Below, piece after piece: positions 1-7,613 of a DNA stretch of 9,623 nucleotides. This DNA comes from Chloroflexota bacterium. Lineage in GTDB: Bacteria; Chloroflexota; UBA5177; JANWHV01. Position 1 is the stretch's first letter, and every line of letters begins with the position of its first letter. The stretch lies in NCBI GenBank assembly GCA_028287725.1, contig JAQBPC010000058.1:1-9623 (forward strand). The letters are read 5' to 3'. The notes under the pieces were generated by a model. It ran no database searches. It saw only the letters and a list, made by a program, of their open reading frames with translations, and was not told where the DNA came from. Made by a program: the position numbers and the translations under genes.

Positions 1-32
1 AATCGGGCATTCCAAGTATCGATACGCCATCG

Positions 33-1160
33 GTGTCGCCGAGCCCTATAGGGCTGGATTTCGGACCAGCTCGACTCGGCTTGAGGGTCGTTCGCGCCGG
101 TCTTCAGTGCACCATACAGGACGATGGGCGGTATGGTCTGGCGTCACTCGGCTACGCGACGGCGGGTGCCCTCGATAGGCATGCACTCCGGCTGGCAAAC
201 CGCTTGGTCGGGAATCCGCCAGGATCCGCTTGCATCGAGCTCGCGGTTGATGGAGGCGAATTCGAAGCCGTCAGCGACTGTGTCATCGCCGTAACGGGCG
301 CCGACCTCGGTCCAGCGATCGACGGAATGCCGATTACTACGTGCCGGGCAGCGTGGCTTCGGACAGGAATGCGCCTGAGCTTTGACAGGCCCCGGCCTGG
401 CATGCGCGCGTATCTTGCTGTCGCAGGCGGCTTCGCCACTCCCATCGTGTTAGGTAGCCGATCAACAGACCTGCTCGCGGGTATCGGCGGGCTGGATGGG
501 CGCGCGCTTCGAGCCGGCGACGTCCTGCCACTGCTCCGCTCTGTCGAGCATTCCACGGTTGGTTTCACCTGTGAGCCGCTCGCGATACCAGGCCATGAGA
601 GCGAGATCGTTCTGCGGACGGTATGGGGACCGCAAGCCAATTGGTTTGACCAGCACATGCGCAACCTATTTACGCAGGCCACATTTGTGGTCTCGCCAAG
701 AAGCGATCGAACCGGGTTACGGCTGTCCGGATCTGCGATACAGGTGACCAACACGAGTGATCTTGCATCCGAAGGCGGCGTTCCCGGGGTGGTGCAAATA
801 CCGCCGGATGGCCAGCCAATCATCCTGCTCGCGGATAGCCGCGGCGTTGGCGGCTATCCCAAGCTGGCCACAGTCATTGGCGCGGACCTCTCGCGCCTGG
901 CATATGCCGCGCCAGGAATGCGCGTCAGATTCGAATCGACGACCGTCCAGGACGCCTCGATTGCGACCCGCAATGCCATGGCAGCCATTGCCAACACGCC
1001 GCTGCGCCCCGTACCTGAACTCGACGTCCGATGCTTGCAAGAGTCACTTGCTTGGCCCGACGAGCGAAGCTGGCTGTGTCCTCGCACTTTTGCCTGCGCA
1101 GTCTCTCAGCGATGCAGCAGCGGGCCAATTGAGTCGGAGCACGATACGCAACCTGGCTGA
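33..1160 (+). CDS. pxpC: 5-oxoprolinase subunit C, biotin-dependent carboxyltransferase family (KipA/PxpC)
   Basis: Cytoplasmic subunit that, in characterised members, works with PxpA and PxpB in ATP-dependent opening of 5-oxoproline to glutamate. Family hallmarks are visible: an N-terminal VVRAGLQCTIQDDGRYG segment, then GALDRHALRLANRLVGNP, the AVAGGF segment near residue 130, SDRTGLRLSG near 225, and GVPGVVQIPPDGQPIILLAD followed by GGYPKLATVIGADL near 250-285. The family core ends around residue 315-320, and about 55 residues of low-similarity tail follow. The listed start is GTG 33, but the frame is open to the window edge and about 15 residues precede the conserved core. The true start may therefore be TTG 81, or the ORF may continue from an upstream pxpB. 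Allophanate hydrolase subunit 2 (urea carboxylase system) is the main alternative reading. The gene converges on the downstream sensor gene with 6 bases between stop codons. Confidence 0.88.
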   Translation: MSPSPIGLDFGPARLGLRVVRAGLQCTIQDDGRYGLASLGYATAGALDRHALRLANRLVGNPPGSACIELAVDGGEFEAVSDCVIAVTGADLGPAIDGMPITTCRAAWLRTGMRLSFDRPRPGMRAYLAVAGGFATPIVLGSRSTDLLAGIGGLDGRALRAGDVLPLLRSVEHSTVGFTCEPLAIPGHESEIVLRTVWGPQANWFDQHMRNLFTQATFVVSPRSDRTGLRLSGSAIQVTNTSDLASEGGVPGVVQIPPDGQPIILLADSRGVGGYPKLATVIGADLSRLAYAAPGMRVRFESTTVQDASIATRNAMAAIANTPLRPVPELDVRCLQESLAWPDERSWLCPRTFACAVSQRCSSGPIESEHDTQPG

Positions 1161-1166
1161 GAATAA

Positions 1167-3359
1167 TCAGTCAGGAGGGAGTGGGAACCAGAGCCGGAAA
1201 AGGCTGCCTTTCGCGGAGCTCGCCTCTAATTCAAGTCCGCCACCCATTACCGATGCAATTGTTCGGCCAAGGTACAGGCCAACGCCTATGCCTTTAGGTG
1301 TACGCCGTGACGACGTACCCGGCAGCCAGCCAAAGCGCGTGAAGAGGTACCGGCGACTCTGTGACGGGATGCCGGATCCGTGATCATGGACGCGGATCAC
1401 GGCGGAATGGTCCTCAACGGACCAGGCTACGGTGACATGGCTGCCATCATCCGAGTAACGGACCGCGTTATCCAATAGGTTTCCAATTATTTCAGTAGCG
1501 CGAACCGGATCGACGATGGCGGTCAGATCATCGGGACCGGTAACGCTGATATTCCGTTCGCGAACGACCCGGGACGCGCTCTTGATTGAGCGCTCAACCA
1601 GGCTGCGCACCGTCACAGGTTGAGGGTTCACGCTTAGTCCACCCGCATCGAGAAGGCTAAGCAACCGCAAATTGTCGATCACCTGCTCCTGACGTTCTGC
1701 GGAAGCTACCTCGTCCACGGCGATGCTTTCAATGCTGGTGGGCTCGGCCTGGTCAGCAGTCATATCGGCGACGGACTGCTCGTCGCTGTCGGCAGCAATG
1801 GGATCATTCACCCATAACGCGTCAGTGGCCTCATTGGCGCGATCCAAGGCGGCACGATAGAGTCGTGCGTTTCGCAGCGCCTGCGTGGCACGGTCGGCAA
1901 AGCGAAAGGTTAGGTCGGTCTGCCGTGCTGTGAAGGCATTCGACGTGAATGAAGCAAGGCACAGGCAAGCCAGCATGACGCCATCGGACATAAGCGGCGC
2001 GATAATCGCACTGCGGATCCGATGCTCGCCCGCCCAAAGCGGGAAGTCGTGCCACACCGGCGATGCGGCAGTGTCGGTGATCCGCAAAGCCATCCCGTCG
2101 AGCGCTTGGAGCGCGGCGCCACCTGATCCCTCGAGATCGATGACTGGTGTCCCTGGGTGCAGTGCCTCAGCGCCTCGTCCAGCTACGAACCGCGCCCATG
2201 TCCCGTCACAAATGAGCATCAAGGCGTGGTCATATTGGATCAATGTCGCAACTTGTTCCAGGACAATCTCATGCACGGCTGCAGGCTCTAAGACACTTGA
2301 AAGCATAGCTCCCGCACGCGCCAGGGCCTCGGCCTCACTAGCTCGAGCCTCAAGCTCTTCTGCAACGCGAGCGCGCTCAATCGCAAGAGCCGCTTGTCGT
2401 GCCAGTGTGATAAGCGTTCCTGCCTCCTCTGGGCCAAAGGTCCGTCCAGAGTAGAGGTTGTCAACCGTCAGCAGCCCTTCGATTCGGTCGTTCGCGCGTA
2501 ATACCACAAGCAAGGTCTCGCGAACTGGACCATCGAGGAATGGCCGAAAATAGGATGGAGCCTTACCTTTTGTATCTGGAATGTAATAGCTCTCCAGGTC
2601 ATGCACGAATAATGCCTGGTACGCGGGAAGTTCGAGGAATGGGCTGCCGGCAGCCATACTGACCGTCATCGGATACTCAGGTACGTTATAGACCCTTCCC
2701 TGCGCGTCGGTGCTGACGATGCTTCGAAGGGACGCTGCATTACTATCGAATAGGGCGATATTGACGCGATCGAAGCCCAGGTTGGCGCGAATCACCTCAG
2801 CGGTCACCGTGAGAACGTCAATCAGACTGCGAGCTGCCGCAAGCCGCTGCCCAGCCCGATGCAGAATCTGTTGCTCGCGGGCTTTTTGGCTTATCAGCGA
2901 ACGCGTAGTTCGCTCGGCCAGTTTGAGCCGGAGCACGGACTGTACGGCATAGCGCGCGGCTTGCAGATTGAGAGGAGTGCTGAGCACATCGTCGGCGCCG
3001 GACTCAAGTAGCGCCGCGGTTTCCGAGGCGGGGGCGACAGCCAGGAGCGCCATAGTGCCGCGCACAGGATGGCCCTGGAGCGTATTGAGGAGGGACCCAA
3101 CCTCGGGTCCCGACAAGGCGACAAGCATTAAATCAGGGACGCCAGCTTCTACAGCCGCGATGGCCGCACTTGCGCTGCCGGCTTCCCGAACGGCATACCC
3201 ATCTTCTTGCAGGGTACGCACTATCTGCAAACTGAGTCCCTGGTCCGCCACGACGGCAAGAATCTCGGTTTGATGAGAAGGCCTCGGCGCCTGATCTGTC
3301 AATTGAATGCAACCCTTAACAGATACTACAACGACCGCTTTCGGCGGGTAGGGTACCAT
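1167..3359 (-). CDS. GAF-domain histidine kinase-like protein lacking the phosphoacceptor histidine
   Basis: A 730-residue soluble sensor protein with no membrane segment. Order: receiver-like domain (about 33-147), coiled linker, GAF 1 (about 168-330), second helical linker, GAF 2 (about 350-500), an acidic linker (about 505-550), a short helix like the second DHp helix (ERQEQVIDNLRLLSLL, 555-570), then a HATPase_c domain (about 600-730). ATP-site boxes are intact: N-box EIIGNLLDNAVRYS, G1 HDHGSGIP, F-box LFTRFG, G2 GIGVGLYLG. The H-box is absent: where the upstream paralogue has SHELRTPL this protein has an Asp/Glu-rich stretch. The receiver has Ala81 at the phosphoacceptor position and Thr128 at the conserved Lys position. 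It is the second gene of a tandem pair, 277 bases behind its paralogue, so shared transcription is possible. ATG 3359 lacks a clear ribosome site; a TTG at residue 20 preceded by AAGG is an alternative. It probably binds ATP, but autophosphorylation on a conventional histidine is unlikely. Confidence 0.88.
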   Translation of the reverse strand: MVPYPPKAVVVVSVKGCIQLTDQAPRPSHQTEILAVVADQGLSLQIVRTLQEDGYAVREAGSASAAIAAVEAGVPDLMLVALSGPEVGSLLNTLQGHPVRGTMALLAVAPASETAALLESGADDVLSTPLNLQAARYAVQSVLRLKLAERTTRSLISQKAREQQILHRAGQRLAAARSLIDVLTVTAEVIRANLGFDRVNIALFDSNAASLRSIVSTDAQGRVYNVPEYPMTVSMAAGSPFLELPAYQALFVHDLESYYIPDTKGKAPSYFRPFLDGPVRETLLVVLRANDRIEGLLTVDNLYSGRTFGPEEAGTLITLARQAALAIERARVAEELEARASEAEALARAGAMLSSVLEPAAVHEIVLEQVATLIQYDHALMLICDGTWARFVAGRGAEALHPGTPVIDLEGSGGAALQALDGMALRITDTAASPVWHDFPLWAGEHRIRSAIIAPLMSDGVMLACLCLASFTSNAFTARQTDLTFRFADRATQALRNARLYRAALDRANEATDALWVNDPIAADSDEQSVADMTADQAEPTSIESIAVDEVASAERQEQVIDNLRLLSLLDAGGLSVNPQPVTVRSLVERSIKSASRVVRERNISVTGPDDLTAIVDPVRATEIIGNLLDNAVRYSDDGSHVTVAWSVEDHSAVIRVHDHGSGIPSQSRRYLFTRFGWLPGTSSRRTPKGIGVGLYLGRTIASVMGGGLELEASSAKGSLFRLWFPLPPD

Positions 3360-3440
3360 TCTACACCGGGCACGTGTGCCAGTGTGGCTAATGGTTACCT
3401 ATTACATGCCCTAAGTATCGCTAAGGGGCGTCCGCATAGC

Positions 3441-3458
3441 ACTACCCGAATAGGTAGT
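3441..3458. promoter_or_regulatory. Inverted repeat upstream of the distal sensor gene
   Basis: ACTACC and GGTAGT form perfect 6-base arms around the 6-base spacer CGAATA, about 82-99 bases upstream of the distal sensor's start. The size and symmetry suit a dimeric helix-turn-helix regulator. Calling it an operator is inference; it could also be chance. Confidence 0.35.
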
Positions 3459-3576
3459 ACCTGATTGGCCAGACCGGTGTGGGAGAGAATTGTAAACCAC
3501 TGCTGTAGTCACGGCCACGCTTCCATCCTCAGCGACGTGCTGTAGACGGCAGGTTTATCACACTCGGGAGCCGTGC

Positions 3577-3598
3577 GTGACATGCCAGGGCATGGCAC
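3577..3598. other. Imperfect hairpin between the two sensor genes
   Basis: GTGACATG and CATGGCAC are 8-base arms with one mismatch around CCAGGG. It lies about 40-60 bases beyond the stop of the upstream sensor gene. There is no T-run on either side, so it is not a convincing intrinsic terminator. It may contribute to transcript processing or be chance. Confidence 0.25.
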
Positions 3599-3613
3599 TC
3601 AATTAAGCGCGGG

Positions 3614-3639
3614 TGACGGCCTTGATGTGAGGCCTGTCA
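3614..3639 (-). terminator. Possible hairpin at the stop codon of the upstream sensor gene
   Basis: On the plus strand TGAC-GGCCT pairs with AGGCC-GTCA, nine pairs with one bulged T and a 7-base loop. The stem begins at the TGA stop codon (3637-3639) of the upstream kinase. No downstream T-tract is seen, so termination here is uncertain and the two sensor genes may still be co-transcribed. Confidence 0.25.
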
Positions 3640-5865
3640 GTCACGCGCAAGGGGCAGACGGAGACGGAAGGTGCTGCCTTCAGAGCCGGTTGACTCGAGG
3701 TCCAGCTCGCCGCCCATCGCCGTAGCGAGGCCTTTGCCCAGATATAGACCCAGACCCGTGCCGACGCGCCCGGCACGCATACGGCTCCCAGGCACACGGC
3801 CAAATCGCGTAAAGAGGTGATCGCGACCGTTTGAAGGTACGCCTGGTCCGCGATCGAGCACACGAAGTGATCCAGTGTTGTCCTCCGGGCCCCACCATAC
3901 GATTATTGGACTGCCTTCGGGCGAGTACTTCGCGGCGTTATCCATTAAGTTGGTAACGATTTGCAAGGCGCGGCCTGGATCGGCAAGGACCGCGAGATGC
4001 TCGGATCCCACCAGATCGATGCGCTGTCCGCGATAACTTGCCTGCACCTCTTCGGCGGCACGCTGAGCAATGGTCTTCAAATGAACCCGCTCAATTCGCG
4101 GTCCGACCTCGCCGCCTTCAACGCGGGTTAGCAGTAGTAAATCCTCTACCAGGCGTTGCTGCCGGCTGGCCGCCGCCGCAATCTTCTCAACCCATTCAAG
4201 GCGACTCTCATCCGTGCTGCCGTTCCAATGTGCTTGCAAGATCTCGGCGTAGCCAAGTATTGCCGTCAGCGGCGTTCGCAGCTCGTGGCTAACTGACTCC
4301 ACGAATGAAGTTCTCAGCTGCATGAGCTCTTCAGAAGCGCGAGCTCGCTCGCGCTCCGCAACGTAGAGATTCGCGTTTCGCAATGCCTGCCCGATACGAT
4401 CGCCAAAGGCCGCAGCCAGGCCGACTTGTCGTTGCGAATAGAAGTTCGCGGCAAAGCCGGCAATGACAAAAGTACCGACAACCTTGCCCTCGGCAGAAAT
4501 TGGTACAGAAATGAGGCTGCGGAGTTGGTGCGGCGCCAGCCACGGCTCCTGATCGAGCCATCCGATATTCGCGTCAGTATCACGTATATAAACTGGCGGC
4601 CTGTTGTCCTCCGGTAGCCAGGACTTCATCGGCTCACCGAGAGGCCACAGTCGGGTGTCCGCCGGCACGCCAGGATCACCCCAGCTGGCGGCGACTGTCG
4701 CCCAGCCATCTCGGTACAACAATACGGCTGCCATATCGAAGGGTAAGGTCTTAGCGGCCTGTTCCAAAACCAGGTCATACAGCTGAGCCGGTTCCAACAC
4801 GCTCGACAGCGTAGCACCAACCTGTGCCAAAACCTCTGCTTCTCGCGCGCGTGCCTCAAGCTCGTCCGCGAGCCGCGCGCGCTCGATCGCCAGGGCAACT
4901 TGCCTGCCCAGCGTCAGCAGCAACCCCGCGTCCTCAGGTCCGAACTTTCTCCCTGAGAGGAGGTTGTCGACCGTCACCAGGCCGACATCCTGATCACCTA
5001 CCCGCAGAGCGACAAGCAACGTTTCGCCGACCGGGCCGTCTAGAAAGGGGCGAAAGTACGCCGGTGCTCTTCCGCCGGTGTCGGGGATGTAATATGTCTC
5101 TTGCCGGTCCACGAAGAGTGATTGATATGCTGGAAGCTCGAGCATCTGGCTTCCGGGAGACAGCACCACCGCTACAGGAGTATCTTGCGGCGAATATACT
5201 CGGCCCTGCGAGTCGGTACTCACGGCATATCGGAGCGTATAGGTGTCTTGCTCATACAGCGCGATGCTCACCCTGTCGAAACCTAGATTCGCGCGGAGGA
5301 CCTCGGCGGTAACGGTCAGCACGTCCGACAGGCGCCTGCACGCCGCAAGTCGCTGACTCGCCCGCTGCAGGGATTGCTGATCGCGACTGCGCCTGCTCAC
5401 CAGCTCGCGCGCCGTTCGCTCGGCCACCTTCATCCTCAGTAGGCTATGCACCTTTAGCCGAAGGCCCTGAGTGTTCAGCGGCATCGCTAACACATCGTCT
5501 GCACCGGCTTCCAGCAATGGCACGGCCTCGCCGCCCATGTCGAGGGCTAGCAGGGCGACGGCTGCCCGAACAGGGTGGTGATGAATGGATTGCAAGAAGG
5601 TAATTGCATCCGAGCCTGGAAAGCCAACGATCAGCAAATCCGGTATGTGAGCGTCGAGGGCCGAGAGCGTATCTGTCGACGCAACGCCCTCCAGGACCTT
5701 ATACCCCTCGTCCTGCAAGGCGCGACATATCTGCAGTCGAGTCTGAGACTCAGCGTGAGCGACGAGTATGGTAGCGAGCAGAGCAGCAGATTGCATGACG
5801 CTGTTCACCAAGTCGGGCTCCACTGGCTGAATGTCTCGAAAGCCTCCGGTAGTCATAGCGCACAC
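3637..5865 (-). CDS. Sensor histidine kinase: pseudo-receiver, two GAF domains, HisKA and HATPase
   Basis: A 742-residue soluble histidine kinase. Order: receiver-like domain (about 32-147), linker helix, GAF 1 (about 168-330), helical linker, GAF 2 (about 350-500), HisKA/DHp (about 510-590) and HATPase_c (about 620-740). The phosphoacceptor is His527 in SHELRTPL. ATP-site boxes are complete: N-box QIVTNLMDNAAKYS, G1 DRGPGVP, F-box LFTRFG, G2 GTGLGLYLG. The receiver is degenerate, with Gly81 where the phosphorylated Asp belongs and Met128 where the Lys belongs, so it is probably a protein-interaction or structural domain. The GAF domains suggest sensing of a small ligand or redox/light cue, which the sequence does not identify. 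No partner response regulator is encoded in the window. The start is GTG 5865 or ATG 5856; neither has a clear ribosome site. ATG 5796 is also possible because the receiver begins only near residue 31. Confidence 0.92.
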   Translation of the reverse strand: MCAMTTGGFRDIQPVEPDLVNSVMQSAALLATILVAHAESQTRLQICRALQDEGYKVLEGVASTDTLSALDAHIPDLLIVGFPGSDAITFLQSIHHHPVRAAVALLALDMGGEAVPLLEAGADDVLAMPLNTQGLRLKVHSLLRMKVAERTARELVSRRSRDQQSLQRASQRLAACRRLSDVLTVTAEVLRANLGFDRVSIALYEQDTYTLRYAVSTDSQGRVYSPQDTPVAVVLSPGSQMLELPAYQSLFVDRQETYYIPDTGGRAPAYFRPFLDGPVGETLLVALRVGDQDVGLVTVDNLLSGRKFGPEDAGLLLTLGRQVALAIERARLADELEARAREAEVLAQVGATLSSVLEPAQLYDLVLEQAAKTLPFDMAAVLLYRDGWATVAASWGDPGVPADTRLWPLGEPMKSWLPEDNRPPVYIRDTDANIGWLDQEPWLAPHQLRSLISVPISAEGKVVGTFVIAGFAANFYSQRQVGLAAAFGDRIGQALRNANLYVAERERARASEELMQLRTSFVESVSHELRTPLTAILGYAEILQAHWNGSTDESRLEWVEKIAAAASRQQRLVEDLLLLTRVEGGEVGPRIERVHLKTIAQRAAEEVQASYRGQRIDLVGSEHLAVLADPGRALQIVTNLMDNAAKYSPEGSPIIVWWGPEDNTGSLRVLDRGPGVPSNGRDHLFTRFGRVPGSRMRAGRVGTGLGLYLGKGLATAMGGELDLESTGSEGSTFRLRLPLARD

Positions 5866-5892
5866 TACGGGTAAGGCCCTCGCTCACAATAA

Positions 5893-5907
5893 TGACCATT
5901 CCGGTCA
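5893..5907. promoter_or_regulatory. Short dyad in the leader of the upstream sensor gene
   Basis: TGACC and GGTCA are 5-base perfect arms around ATTCC, about 28-42 bases upstream of GTG 5865. It could be an operator or a leader hairpin. It is short enough to occur by chance. Confidence 0.2.
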
Positions 5908-5910
5908 GCA

Positions 5911-5941
5911 TTGTACACTATCAGTTGTGGTTGGTATACAA
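5911..5941. promoter_or_regulatory. Inverted repeat TTGTACAC / GTATACAA upstream of the upstream sensor gene
   Basis: Two 8-base arms with one mismatch are separated by 15 bases, about 46-76 bases upstream of the sensor start. The arms are AT-rich compared with the surroundings, as expected in a promoter region. I could not fit a good -35/-10 pair with normal spacing, so only a regulatory dyad is proposed. Confidence 0.35.
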
Positions 5942-5945
5942 GGCT

Positions 5946-5993
5946 TTAAGGCACAATCTCGGACTAAAATCAATCAGATCGTGCGTGCCTTAA
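5946..5993. promoter_or_regulatory. Perfect 9-base inverted repeat TTAAGGCAC / GTGCCTTAA
   Basis: TTAAGGCAC at 5946-5954 and GTGCCTTAA at 5985-5993 match perfectly, separated by 30 bases. They lie 80-130 bases upstream of the sensor kinase start and beyond the fumC hairpin. The spacing is too long for a compact terminator. A pair of half-sites for a looping or multimeric regulator is one reading; a long-loop RNA stem is another. Confidence 0.4.
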
Positions 5994-6058
5994 TGCCACA
6001 TTGTGCCGCCCGATGTCCCGTGATGTGCGCGCTGTCCCGGTTGAAAGACCAATAGAGT

Positions 6059-6092
6059 CGGCCCCGTGACGAAGAGATTCGTCTCGGGGCCG
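6059..6092 (-). terminator. Strong hairpin downstream of fumC
   Basis: A 15-pair stem with a single T-T mismatch (arms starting CGGCCCCG and ending CGGGGCCG) closes on a GAGA tetraloop. It lies 22 bases beyond the fumC TAA stop. The minus-strand sequence after it is only modestly T-rich (ACTCTATTGGTCTTTC), so termination is likely but not of the classic U-tract form. The stem also separates fumC from the promoter region of the sensor kinase gene. Confidence 0.6.
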
Positions 6093-6114
6093 AAATAACC
6101 TGTATCCCGGATGA

Positions 6115-7524
6115 TTACGCTTTTGGGCCGACCATATTCTCCGGCCGCACCCAAGCATCGAAGTCATCCGAGGTTACTAAACCAAGCGACATGGCAGCTT
6201 CCTTGAGAGTGCTCCCATCTTTGTGAGCCTTCTTGGCTACCTTAGCGGCGTTGTCATAGCCAATATGTGGATTCAGCGCCGTGACAAGCATCAGGCTATC
6301 CGACACATAGGCAGCAATCCTCGACTCTTCGGGCTGTATCCCGACGACGCAATGCTCGCGGAAGCTGCGGCAGGCATCCGCTAAGAGCCGCACGGAGTGC
6401 AAAAAGTTGTGAATGATCACCGTCTTAAATACGTTGAGCTCGAAGTTGCCGCTCGCGCCGCCAATATTTATCGCCACGTCATTGCCGAGCACCTGTGCAC
6501 AGACCATCGTGACGGCCTCGCTCTGGGTTGGATTCACTTTGCCAGGCATAATTGAGCTTCCTGGCTCGTTCTCAGGAATGCTGATTTCGCCAATGCCGCA
6601 CCGAGGGCCCGAAGCAAGCCAGCGCACGTCGTTTGCGATCTTGTTCATGGCACATGCCAGTGTCTTTATGGCGCCGTGCGCCTCCACCACCGCGTCATGG
6701 CTTGCCAATGCCTCAAACTTGTTTTCAGCTGTCACGAAGGGGAGTCCCGTAAGCTTGGCGATCGTCGCGGCGCTTCGCACCGCATATTCCTTGTGCGCAT
6801 TCAAGCCAGTGCCGACCGCGGTACCGCCGAGTGCCAGCTCATACAGATGCGGCAATGTGTGGTCTATGGCGCGGAGTGCGTGGTCGAGCTGCGACACGTA
6901 GCCGGAGAACTCCTGTCCAAGCGTCAGGGGTGTCGCATCTTGCAGGTGGGTTCGACCAATCTTCACGATGTCTTTGAAGGCTTCGGACTTCTGGGCCAAC
7001 GCATCTCGAAGGGCGATGACTTCCGGCTTCAGCAGTTGCTCGATCTGCTCCACCGCCGCGATGTGCATTGCGGTAGGAAACGTGTCATTTGAGGATTGGC
7101 TCTTGTTCACGTCGTCATTCGGATGGATCGGCATCTTCGATCCCATCGTGCCGCCCGCCAGCTCAATAGCGCGATTCGAGATAACCTCATTCGCGTTCAT
7201 GTTGGTCTGCGTGCCGCTGCCTGTCTGCCAGACATGCAACGGGAAGTGGGCATCAAGGTCTCCAGCGATGACCTCATCAGCCGCCTGAACGATCAGGTCC
7301 AATTTCTCTTTAGGCATGAGGCCGAGATCGGCATTTGTCTGCGCCGCGGCCTTTTTAAGGATGCCCAGAGCACGAATAATCGGGCGAGAGAATCGGTCGT
7401 CGCCTATATCGAAGTACCGCAGTGATCGCTGGGTCTGCGCGCCCCAATACCGGTCCGCCTGGACCTGAATTTCACCCATGCTATCGCTCTCGGTACGCGT
7501 GGTACCGGCAGCCGTTGTGCTCAT
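6115..7524 (-). CDS. fumC: Class II fumarate hydratase
   Basis: Cytoplasmic, metal-independent enzyme of the citric acid cycle that interconverts fumarate and (S)-malate, normally a homotetramer. The 469-residue length is typical. Visible signatures, numbered from ATG 7524: [19 protein letters not shown] (about 101-119), [21 protein letters not shown] (about 134-154), [16 protein letters not shown] with the active-site histidine (about 190-205), and the fumarase/aspartase superfamily signature [11 protein letters not shown] (about 322-332) carrying the mobile-loop serine. The start is set at ATG 7524 because GGAGG lies 5 bases upstream; a longer in-frame version to 7551 would add nine residues without such support. 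The gene stands alone, with a strong hairpin after the stop and a long non-coding upstream region. Aspartase or argininosuccinate lyase is unlikely given the near-canonical fumarase motifs. Confidence 0.97.
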   Translation of the reverse strand: MSTTAAGTTRTESDSMGEIQVQADRYWGAQTQRSLRYFDIGDDRFSRPIIRALGILKKAAAQTNADLGLMPKEKLDLIVQAADEVIAGDLDAHFPLHVWQTGSGTQTNMNANEVISNRAIELAGGTMGSKMPIHPNDDVNKSQSSNDTFPTAMHIAAVEQIEQLLKPEVIALRDALAQKSEAFKDIVKIGRTHLQDATPLTLGQEFSGYVSQLDHALRAIDHTLPHLYELALGGTAVGTGLNAHKEYAVRSAATIAKLTGLPFVTAENKFEALASHDAVVEAHGAIKTLACAMNKIANDVRWLASGPRCGIGEISIPENEPGSSIMPGKVNPTQSEAVTMVCAQVLGNDVAINIGGASGNFELNVFKTVIIHNFLHSVRLLADACRSFREHCVVGIQPEESRIAAYVSDSLMLVTALNPHIGYDNAAKVAKKAHKDGSTLKEAAMSLGLVTSDDFDAWVRPENMVGPKA

Positions 7525-7529
7525 TCTTT

Positions 7530-7534
7530 CCTCC
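7530..7534 (-). promoter_or_regulatory. Ribosome binding site of fumC
   Basis: Minus-strand GGAGG, 5 bases before ATG 7524. It decides the start of fumC over the upstream in-frame start at 7551. Confidence 0.85.
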
Positions 7535-7568
7535 GAATGCGTGGTGTACACGCGGTGATTCGATTCGG

Positions 7569-7613
7569 GGCGGTGCGGCAGACCGTGGGGCAGCCGCTAC
7601 CAAAGGCACCGCC
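7569..7613 (-). other. Structured leader candidate upstream of fumC
   Basis: GGCGGT (7569-7574) pairs with ACCGCC (7608-7613), and directly inside it GCGGC (7575-7579) pairs with GCCGC (7593-7597). This gives an 11-pair stem interrupted by a one-sided 10-base bulge. An alternative register extends the outer stem to a perfect 8 pairs (GGCGGTGC/GCACCGCC). It lies 45-90 bases upstream of the fumC start and would be in the mRNA leader if transcription starts further upstream. I recognise no riboswitch class. Confidence 0.35.

Noticed and set aside
757..1383. 208-codon plus-strand frame overlapping pxpC and the sensor gene
   Set aside because: It runs through two real genes in another frame and has no family pattern. 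I considered it as a frameshifted continuation of pxpC near 1040, but its sequence is no more family-like than the existing tail.
1885..2454. 189-codon plus-strand frame antisense to the distal sensor gene
   Set aside because: Shadow of the GAF 2 coding region; Ser/Ala/Arg-rich as expected from the complementary frame.
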